From Spirochaetales bacterium (lineage in GTDB: Bacteria; Spirochaetota; Spirochaetia; DSM-27196; SLST01), in assembly GCA_028284845.1 (NCBI GenBank), contig JANQQY010000085.1, positions 1-13,092 of the forward strand: a DNA stretch of 13,092 nucleotides. The letters run 5' to 3'. Positions 7,314-13,092 of the stretch are shown piece after piece. The notes beneath the pieces were generated by a model, which ran no database searches, was not told the DNA's origin, and saw only the letters and a list, made by a program, of their open reading frames with translations. The position numbers and the translations under genes were made by a program. How positions within the stretch are numbered: position 1 is the first letter of the stretch; each line of letters starts with the position of its first letter.

Positions 7314-8274
7314 AGCGCATCTCGAAGCGAGCGATATTGTAGCCATGATGGAGCAACTCGGTCCTGTCATCGACGAGATCGTTGACTCGTACAAAGAGAT
7401 CGGTGGCATCAACCACATTGAGGGCCCGCGTCTGCCGTCTCGGCTGCACATCGTGCAGATCATCGAGGACCTGGAGTCGATCATCTTCCCCGGATACCAC
7501 GATGAAGAGCGATCACACCCGGACAGTCTGCGCTTCGTAATCGAAGAGCGGTTGAGTCGAGTTGCACGTTGCCTGACTGACGAGATCCACAAGGCACTCT
7601 GCTTTCAGCGTGGCATCGACATGGAACGCCCTTGCGGCCACGAGGTTGAGACGCACGAGATTGAAGGCTGCCACGATCGGGCGGAGCGGCTGACGGCTGA
7701 CTTCCTCGCCCAGGTGCCGTCTCTTCGTAAGCGGCTCCGTCTTGACGTCGACGCTGCGATGAAGGGCGACCCGGCGGCCCAGAGCAGAGAAGAGGTCATC
7801 CTCGCCTACCCCGGCGTTGAGGCCGTCCTGGTCCATCGTCTTGCGCACGAGTTATTCGTGCGCGGCGTTCCCCTCCTGCCACGCATGATGAGTGAATGGG
7901 TCCATGGAAGAACGGGAATCGACATCCATCCCGGTGCGACCATTGGCGCGTCGTTCTTTATTGACCACGCGACCGGGGTCGTCATTGGGGAAACCTGCGT
8001 GATTGGCGATCGAGTCAAGATCTACCAAGGTGTGACACTTGGGGCGATGAGTGTGAGAAAGGAAGAGGCTCATCGCAAGCGCCATCCAACGATTGGGGAC
8101 GACGTGACCGTCTACTCCGGTGCTACGATCCTTGGCGGCGACACTGAGATCGGAACAGGCTCTGTAATTGGCGGAAATGTTTGGCTCACTCGTAGCGTCC
8201 CGCCAAACAGCACCGTCTTCTACAAGGCGGGAGACTTCGTCGTGACACGGACCCCGGAGCCGAGTACGGTCTAG
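7282..8274 (+). CDS. cysE: Serine O-acetyltransferase, long EpsC-type
   Basis: The enzyme transfers acetyl from acetyl-CoA to L-serine, giving O-acetylserine for cysteine synthesis in the cytoplasm. At 330 residues it is longer than E. coli CysE (273) and fits the EpsC-type subgroup. LPSRLHIVQIIEDLESIIFPG (about 51-71) is a hallmark of the long helical N-terminus. The left-handed beta-helix spans about 205-325. Catalytic residues line up with E. coli: D163 (GDPAA; D92), D228-H229 (FFIDHATG; D157/H158) and H268 (RHPTIG; H193). VVIGETCVIGD, YQGVTLGA and GGNVWLTRSVPPNS are typical hexapeptide strings. Start ATG 7282 has AGGAGA 11 bases upstream and lies inside the MFS gene; ATG 7345 is an alternative. 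No cysK is in the window. Five cysteines, four of them between residues 97 and 130, are unusual but of unknown meaning. The TAG overlaps the TAG of the convergent gene. Confidence 0.92.
   Translation: MSLPPTRTWVEAHLEASDIVAMMEQLGPVIDEIVDSYKEIGGINHIEGPRLPSRLHIVQIIEDLESIIFPGYHDEERSHPDSLRFVIEERLSRVARCLTDEIHKALCFQRGIDMERPCGHEVETHEIEGCHDRAERLTADFLAQVPSLRKRLRLDVDAAMKGDPAAQSREEVILAYPGVEAVLVHRLAHELFVRGVPLLPRMMSEWVHGRTGIDIHPGATIGASFFIDHATGVVIGETCVIGDRVKIYQGVTLGAMSVRKEEAHRKRHPTIGDDVTVYSGATILGGDTEIGTGSVIGGNVWLTRSVPPNSTVFYKAGDFVVTRTPEPSTV
8271..8274. other. Convergent stop codons sharing CTAG
   Basis: CTAG at 8271-8274 holds both the cysE TAG on the plus strand (8272-8274) and the TAG of the convergent double-2TM gene on the minus strand (8271-8273). 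No space is left for a terminator between the two operons, so each transcript must end inside, and antisense to, the other gene. Confidence 0.95.
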
Positions 8275-9476
8275 GGAGAGTTCTCGCTGTCCTGCCCGAG
8301 CGACTCGATCTCGCGACTGAGTTCATCGTAGCTCGACCGTAGATCTCCAAAGTACCGAGAGAGTTCCTCCGCCTGCTCGCCAATCCGATCGTCAAGCTGC
8401 GAGAGCGTCTGATCGCCCTTGATGCGCACCAGATCAAGGCTCACCTGCCGAAGTGAGTTCACTCCCGACCGTAGCCGAATCGACACCATCTCACGCTTCT
8501 GCCGAAGATCCCGCAGACTCTCAATTTGGCTACGCAGCTGCGAGAGACTCTCGTCGTAGTGTGCGCGCATCGCGTGCTCCGCGGAATCGCGCTGCGAGAC
8601 GAGCTCATCTTGCTCTCGCTCCAGATCCTCGATGGGGAGAATTGAGAGTGCCTCGTCGAATCCTCGCTCGAGGCCGGCGAGCCGATCGATCTCAGCGATG
8701 ATGCTGTCGATGCGTGAAACGAGGTCTGCACGACCGGGCGCATGTGCTTCAACGAGTTCAACGATCTTTGCGCGTACCTCGCGCGCATCGAGGCTCGCCT
8801 GGTGGGTGCCGGACGGAAGTGCGCTGGTTGCCACTGGTGCTGTGAGCGGCGCTGCCGACTGTGCCCGCTCGAGCTGCGCGCGGAGTTTGCGACGCCGATT
8901 GCGGAGGAGAACACCCCAGAAGGCCAATGGGAAGGCGATGGAGGCGGCCGGGATGATCGACCAGAACTGCCCGCCACCCACAGCGTTTATCAGAAAGAGG
9001 TAGGCACTCGTGGTCGCACCCACGGTTGCGAGCGAGAGGAAGGCCGTACGGGAGCGGTGGAGCTTGCGCAATGGTCGGAAGACGGAATGCGGAATCTCTC
9101 GACCCATGACGTCGGTGACCGCAACATCATTGACGCGCGGGCGCCGGAGCTCATCCGGATCATCACTCTCATCGGATGCGGGCAGTGCGGGGGTCTGCGT
9201 GAACTGCTCGAGTGAGGCTTGCAGGGCGTTCCTCCGGGCACGGAGCACGGCGTGAAGACCGAGCGGAATGCTCATTGCGCCAAGCACATAGAGTACCCAC
9301 GGCTGAGACGATGAGGTGACGAGGTTCAGGAAGGCGAGGAAGCCGTTAACGGACGCGAACAATCCAATGTGCGCGCGCCAGAATCCCTCACGGCCGTGGT
9401 GTCGGCGACGTAACTTGCGAAGAAGCTTCCGGACGCGCGACTCCTCCGGAGGAGTCGGTGCGTTCTGATTCGACAT
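8271..9476 (-). CDS. Membrane protein with two 2TM hairpins and a long coiled-coil tail, function unknown
   Basis: I do not recognise a named family for this 401-residue protein. It has a basic N-terminus (RKLLRKLRRRHHGRE), a first membrane hairpin (about 36-54 and 59-77), an acidic linker (100-115), a second hairpin (about 146-165 and 171-191) and then a soluble tail. Each hairpin follows a basic stretch and ends in arginines (VLRARRN; LLRNRRRK), so the two units look like an internal duplication of a 2TM module. Residues about 235-395 are mostly helical, with heptad-like patterns strongest from 285 to 393, so a cytoplasmic coiled coil is expected. ATG 9474-9476 lies 14 bases after the SPOR gene stop; only a weak AGG is visible upstream. 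It is last in the polA-coaE-SPOR unit. An envelope scaffold or cell-shape role is a guess from the company of the SPOR protein. Confidence 0.75.
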   Translation of the reverse strand: MSNQNAPTPPEESRVRKLLRKLRRRHHGREGFWRAHIGLFASVNGFLAFLNLVTSSSQPWVLYVLGAMSIPLGLHAVLRARRNALQASLEQFTQTPALPASDESDDPDELRRPRVNDVAVTDVMGREIPHSVFRPLRKLHRSRTAFLSLATVGATTSAYLFLINAVGGGQFWSIIPAASIAFPLAFWGVLLRNRRRKLRAQLERAQSAAPLTAPVATSALPSGTHQASLDAREVRAKIVELVEAHAPGRADLVSRIDSIIAEIDRLAGLERGFDEALSILPIEDLEREQDELVSQRDSAEHAMRAHYDESLSQLRSQIESLRDLRQKREMVSIRLRSGVNSLRQVSLDLVRIKGDQTLSQLDDRIGEQAEELSRYFGDLRSSYDELSREIESLGQDSENSP

Positions 9477-9490
9477 GGTTTGAGTGTAGC

Positions 9491-10315
9491 CTAATGGCTG
9501 TTCGCTGCAAGTACGACCGTGGTGTAGTCAACAAAGATGAGTGCATCCGCAAAACCGTCTACATCGTGAACCCAACCCAGGAACTTCTCGGCTTCGGTGC
9601 GAATGGGGAAGGGACCAAGTCGAAGTCGGTAGTAGATTCTCCCGCCAATCTCTTTGGTGAGAATCCGGGAGCCCAACTGGAGCTCATCGAGCGTGATCCG
9701 AGCCTGCTCCACGGTGTCCCGATTGGGCGAGGAGATGACCTGAATCCAATAGGCGCGGTCTGAGAGAGGTGCCGGCGATGATTCTGAGCGCGGCTCCGCA
9801 GAGCCGGAGCGCGACGATTGAGCAGGCGAGACAGCCGGACCAGCTCCACGCGGATCAGCGGATGCTCCGGCATCTGGTGACGCCGATCGTACGCTCCGGA
9901 TGTCTGGTTCGGCGGCCGTAGCGTCGGATGCGTCCGCAGGGTCTGTGGCCATCACCGGTTCGCGGGTGACGGTCCCCGTGAATCCCGGCATCTCCTCGTT
10001 CATGCGGGACCGGTCTGAAGGGCCGGTGGGTTCGGCGTCGGTATCCTCAGACGGAGCCACGGTCACAAAGGGTTGATCGTCACCACTGGAATCGAGACCG
10101 GTGAATCCCGTCTCGGGCGTCTCCTCAATACCGGGAAGGCTGCCATCACCCAGCAGGTAGTCACGCGGCTCCCATTCGAGAACGCCGCCTGCCGTCTCTT
10201 CAGAGCTCTGGACCGCATCCTCTCGCGGGTAGAGGAGCCAGAGGCCAAGCCCTAACGTGATTGCCAGTGCGACCGCTACGCCTGTGATGATGAGAAGAAC
10301 TCTTCGCTGCTCCAT
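9491..10315 (-). CDS. SPOR-domain single-pass membrane protein
   Basis: This is a 274-residue bitopic protein with a short cytoplasmic MEQRR start, one membrane helix at about 7-29, a long disordered linker (33-185) rich in Ser, Ala, Pro, Asp and Glu, and a C-terminal SPOR domain (about 187-263). The SPOR fold is recognisable from YWIQVISSPNRDTVEQA, IYYRLRLGPFPIRTEAEKF and the final beta strand ALIFVDY. SPOR domains bind glycan strands stripped of stem peptides and usually gather at the division septum, so a role in division or wall remodelling is likely but not proven. The topology resembles FtsN or DedD. ATG 10313-10315 is chosen over TTG 10351 because GGTGGAG lies right before it and the helix then sits at the N-terminus; the TTG would overlap coaE. 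It follows coaE by ten bases and precedes the 2TM protein by 14, in one transcript. Confidence 0.85.
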   Translation of the reverse strand: MEQRRVLLIITGVAVALAITLGLGLWLLYPREDAVQSSEETAGGVLEWEPRDYLLGDGSLPGIEETPETGFTGLDSSGDDQPFVTVAPSEDTDAEPTGPSDRSRMNEEMPGFTGTVTREPVMATDPADASDATAAEPDIRSVRSASPDAGASADPRGAGPAVSPAQSSRSGSAEPRSESSPAPLSDRAYWIQVISSPNRDTVEQARITLDELQLGSRILTKEIGGRIYYRLRLGPFPIRTEAEKFLGWVHDVDGFADALIFVDYTTVVLAANSH

Positions 10316-10325
10316 GCTCCACCCG

Positions 10326-10952
10326 TTACAGCCCCGGGAGGAACCTCGCAAGCTGCGTGCGCAGTCGCTCCCGATCGCCGTCGTTCTCTACACTGTAGAT
10401 ATCGGCATTCGAGGGTGAAAACTGAGACCCCACGTCCTTTTGGGATTTGAGCCGGCGCACAACTTGCAGCAGTCCCGCTCCATCCCTCGCCTTCGCTCTT
10501 TGCAGGATCTGAAAAAATGGTGCGGTGACAAAAACGATCAGGTCACAGAGCCTGCCGAGTCCCATCCGTTGGAGGATCGCGGCATTGACCACGACCCCAA
10601 CGCTCTCCGGCGCCTTTGTCTTCACATCTGCAATCTGTTCCTCGGTCATCGCCACCATGGTCGGGTGGACGATCCGCTCGAGCCTGCGAAGTGCATCCGG
10701 GTCGGAGAAGACGATCCGTCCCAGCGCCTTGCGGTCGATGGGGCTTTGAGTGTCGACCTCTGATGCGCCGTCACTCTGAGGCGCTTCAAGCACCTCATCT
10801 CCGAACGCCGCCACGACGAGATCGCGTTGATGCGTGAGCGCCTCGTGGCCAAGGGAATCGACGTCGATCGTGACGTAGCCGGCCTCCGCCAAGATCTCGG
10901 AGACCGTGCTCTTCCCGGCGCAGTACTTCCCCGTGACGCCGACGACGATCAA
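10326..10952 (-). CDS. coaE: Dephospho-CoA kinase, divergent
   Basis: The enzyme phosphorylates the ribose 3'-OH of dephospho-CoA with ATP, the last step of coenzyme A synthesis. Length 208 is normal (E. coli 206). The P-loop GKYCAGKST (8-16) is clear. DVDSLGHEAL (31-40) fills the place of the DAD motif, IDRKALGRIVFSDPDALRRLERIVHP is the classical substrate-side helix, and RAKARDGAGLLQVVRRLKSQ fits the CoaE lid. Two parts deviate: the usual PLLxE after the central strand reads NAAILQRMG, and the terminal IxNNG-like element reads SVENDGD. Residues 58-72 also look inserted. TTG at 10950-10952 overlaps the polA TGA by two bases; no other start fits the P-loop spacing. Co-transcribed with polA and the SPOR gene. 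Catalysis looks intact, though the lost PLLxE is worth a note. Confidence 0.88.
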   Translation of the reverse strand: MIVVGVTGKYCAGKSTVSEILAEAGYVTIDVDSLGHEALTHQRDLVVAAFGDEVLEAPQSDGASEVDTQSPIDRKALGRIVFSDPDALRRLERIVHPTMVAMTEEQIADVKTKAPESVGVVVNAAILQRMGLGRLCDLIVFVTAPFFQILQRAKARDGAGLLQVVRRLKSQKDVGSQFSPSNADIYSVENDGDRERLRTQLARFLPGL

Positions 10953-13092
10953 TGCATCACGCCCCAGCTCTCACCCGACTCTACTGAGACCTTTAGTGGA
11001 ATCGAAAGCTTGATCGCCTCCGCCATGGTAGTACGAAGGAGTTCGCTGATCACCTCCACCTCGTCCGGCGGGCACTCAAGGATGAGCTCATCATGGACCT
11101 GGAGGAGCAGTCGGCTTCTGTACTGCCCCTCTGAGAGACGAGCCGAAAGATCGATCATGGCTCTCTTCATGATATCGGCACCACTCCCCTGTATGGGGGT
11201 ATTCACGGCGATCCTCTCCTGGGCCATCTTCACGGTGCGGTTCCGGTTGCTGATGTTAGCAAGGTAGCGTTTCCGCCCAAGAATCGTGCTCACGTAGCCG
11301 GTGCGCTCCGCCTCCGCGACCGTTTCGTCAATAAAACCCTTGATGCGCGAGTAGGTGGAGAAGTAGGCGTCAATGAAGCTGTCTGCGTCCTTGCGCGGGA
11401 TCTGAAGCTCGCGAGAGAGACGGAAAGCACTCATTCCGTACATAACGCCAAAGTTGATCGTCTTGGCAATACGACGCTGGGCGGCGCTCACCTCGTCACT
11501 CGATAGGCCGAAGATCAGCGACCCGGTATGGCGATGGACGTCTATGTTCTCAGCGAAGGCGTGCTTGAGCCCCGGATCGTCCGAAAGGTGAGCGAGCACC
11601 ACAAGCTCAACTTGAGAGTAGTCGGCACTCACAAACTTCCATCCGTCCTCCGGAATAAAGGCCTCACGAATTTTCCGTCCTTCTTCATCGCGGATAGGGA
11701 TGTTCTGGAGATTCGGGTCGGTCGAGCTGATGCGACCGGTCGCGGTGCCGTTGATGTTGAAATGCGTGTGAATGCGACCGGTCTCCTCGTTCACCATCGT
11801 GGGCAGCGAGTCGACGTAGGTACTCTTGAGCTTCGCCAGAACTCGGTGTCGCAGGATGAGTTCCGGTACGCGATCTTCGCGTGCGAGTTCCTGGAGTACA
11901 CTCGAATCGGTCGAGTATCCCGTCTTTGTCTTCTTCCCGGGCTGAAGCCCTCGCTCCTCGAAAAGCACGACCTGCAGTTGTTTTGGTGATCCGATGTTGA
12001 ACTCGTGTCCCACGAGATCGAAGATCTCGGTCTGAATGGCATGGAGCTCGGTCTCCAGCTCCGTGCTGTACTCAGCAAGGGCAGCAGAGTCGAGGCGGAT
12101 TCCGCGGATCTCCATCTCCGCAAGGAGCGGGATGAGTGGCATCTCGAGTTCACGGAAGAGATCGCGGAGCCCCCGCTCCTCCACCAGTGGCTCGAGCACA
12201 CGGAAGAGCCGGTAGGTGATGTCCGCATCCTCTGCCGCGTAGGCGACGGCCTGATCGAGAGGCACAACGTCAAAGGTGTTCTCCGGCTCGCCGCGTGCTG
12301 CCTTTGGGACAACATCCGCATAGTGGACCGTCTCGTACCCAAGGTAGTCCTGAGCAAGCGCGTCCATTCCCAGCCTGTTCGACTCGGTATCCAGGAGCCA
12401 GGCTGCGATCATTGTGTCGAACCAGGGACGAGCGATCCTGACTCCCCACCGCAGCATGATCTTGTAGTCGTACTTGAGATTCTGTCCAACGATGCGAACT
12501 GCAGGATCCTCAAGCAGCTTCTTTAGGTGCTCCCGCGCTTCATTCTCAGGGATGACCGGCCCATCCGGACCATGGAGTGCAATGTAGCAGCCGTTGCCAC
12601 GGCCGGTCGAAAATGAGAAACCAACCGGTCGTGCGACCATCACGTCAATGGCGGTGGTCTCGCTGTCAAAGGCGGCAATCCCGGCGTTCCGAACCTTGGC
12701 ACACCACGCCTCGAGCTTCTCAATCGTATCGACGAGATCGTAGCTCCCGGGCTTGGCGTCCTCCGGATCACGGCTGTAGCTGATGAGCGCCGGGCGTTCA
12801 GTGGACGAACTCTGGGACGTAGACGATCGCCCGGACGCCGTGTGACCGTTGTCATCTGCGGTCGCCGCCGGACCGTCCGAGCCCCTCTGAGCTTGGATCG
12901 CGTCGCCTGCTCCCGCTGCGGAACCTCCGGATGACTTGAGAGGCGCCTCGCTCGCCTTCTCGCCCGTGGCGCCTGAGGGATCGAGGGTGGCGGCCGAATC
13001 TGAGAGCCAGCTCTCCATCTGGCGAGCCGCCACGAGTTCAGCGCGCTGTACGATCGGGTCATCATCCGGCAGATCGACGGTCTCGCTGCCGG
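10949..13092 (-). CDS. polA: DNA polymerase I, 3' part (proofreading and polymerase domains), cut by right edge
   Basis: This is the repair and Okazaki-fragment polymerase. 713 residues are visible, and the frame runs open to the right edge, so the 5'-nuclease domain is missing from view. The numbering here starts at the GTG at 13033, which is internal. A low-complexity Ser/Ala/Gly linker covers about 17-83. The proofreading domain has intact metal ligands: D123 and E125 (FDSET), D189 (NLKYD) and Y265/D269 (YAAED). The polymerase motifs are A DYSQVEL (471-477), B RRIAKTINFGVMYGMSAF (520-537) and C LQVHDE (644-649). Motif A continues VVLAHLS where E. coli and Taq have R(I/V)(M/L)AHLS, so the usual Arg after IEL is Val. 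The C-terminus ends ESGESWGVMH. It is the upstream member of the polA-coaE-SPOR-2TM unit; its promoter is outside the window. Confidence 0.96.
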   Translation of the reverse strand, partial: GSETVDLPDDDPIVQRAELVAARQMESWLSDSAATLDPSGATGEKASEAPLKSSGGSAAGAGDAIQAQRGSDGPAATADDNGHTASGRSSTSQSSSTERPALISYSRDPEDAKPGSYDLVDTIEKLEAWCAKVRNAGIAAFDSETTAIDVMVARPVGFSFSTGRGNGCYIALHGPDGPVIPENEAREHLKKLLEDPAVRIVGQNLKYDYKIMLRWGVRIARPWFDTMIAAWLLDTESNRLGMDALAQDYLGYETVHYADVVPKAARGEPENTFDVVPLDQAVAYAAEDADITYRLFRVLEPLVEERGLRDLFRELEMPLIPLLAEMEIRGIRLDSAALAEYSTELETELHAIQTEIFDLVGHEFNIGSPKQLQVVLFEERGLQPGKKTKTGYSTDSSVLQELAREDRVPELILRHRVLAKLKSTYVDSLPTMVNEETGRIHTHFNINGTATGRISSTDPNLQNIPIRDEEGRKIREAFIPEDGWKFVSADYSQVELVVLAHLSDDPGLKHAFAENIDVHRHTGSLIFGLSSDEVSAAQRRIAKTINFGVMYGMSAFRLSRELQIPRKDADSFIDAYFSTYSRIKGFIDETVAEAERTGYVSTILGRKRYLANISNRNRTVKMAQERIAVNTPIQGSGADIMKRAMIDLSARLSEGQYRSRLLLQVHDELILECPPDEVEVISELLRTTMAEAIKLSIPLKVSVESGESWGVMH

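Noticed and set aside
10316..10351. Start of the SPOR gene at TTG 10351
   Set aside because: It would overlap coaE and add twelve residues before the cytoplasmic tip. ATG 10315 has GGTGGAG directly upstream and gives the usual short N-terminus before the helix.

Overview
The window is about 97% coding and holds eleven genes: nine complete, and two cut by the window edges. Translations match ordinary bacterial families. The high GC, frequent GTG/TTG starts, a seven-helix membrane LuxR-type regulator, a Cache-type chemoreceptor with a possible sigma-28 promoter, and a divergent CoaE suggest a free-living, motile bacterium, perhaps a GC-rich spirochaete. That taxonomic guess is inference, as no rRNA or lineage marker is present.

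Layout. (1) Positions 1-889, minus strand: the N-terminal half of a chemoreceptor whose start is inside the window and whose signalling domain lies beyond the left edge. (2) 986-2726, minus: a two-gene unit, a 7TM-LuxR regulator followed by a NapH-like membrane polyferredoxin. (3) 2807-8274, plus: a tightly packed four-gene unit of ravA (MoxR-type AAA+ ATPase), viaA (von Willebrand A protein), a 12-helix MFS transporter and an EpsC-type serine acetyltransferase. Junctions overlap by 1, 1 and 32 bases. (4) 8271-13092, minus: polA (5' part missing), coaE, a SPOR-domain membrane protein and a double-2TM/coiled-coil protein, also tightly spaced. Units 3 and 4 converge and their stop codons overlap within one CTAG.

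How they fit together. RavA and ViaA are a known ATPase/VWA partner pair; in Escherichia coli they have been linked to respiratory Fe-S complexes and to aminoglycoside sensitivity. Here the pair is divergent from a membrane-bound regulator and a membrane Fe-S protein, and is probably co-transcribed with a transporter and the committing enzyme of cysteine synthesis. The ViaA homologue carries a 46-residue His/Asp tract (18 His, 13 Asp) near its N-terminus that I do not recall from the E. coli protein. This variant RavA-ViaA locus, possibly metal-responsive or tied to Fe-S assembly, is the most interesting feature. The functional link is a hypothesis from layout and composition only. Unit 4 combines replication/repair, coenzyme A synthesis and two envelope proteins, and looks like a housekeeping cluster.

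There is no evidence of mobile elements, CRISPR arrays, tRNA or rRNA genes, or prophage. The only non-coding gaps above 50 bases are 890-985 and the divergent gap at 2727-2806.
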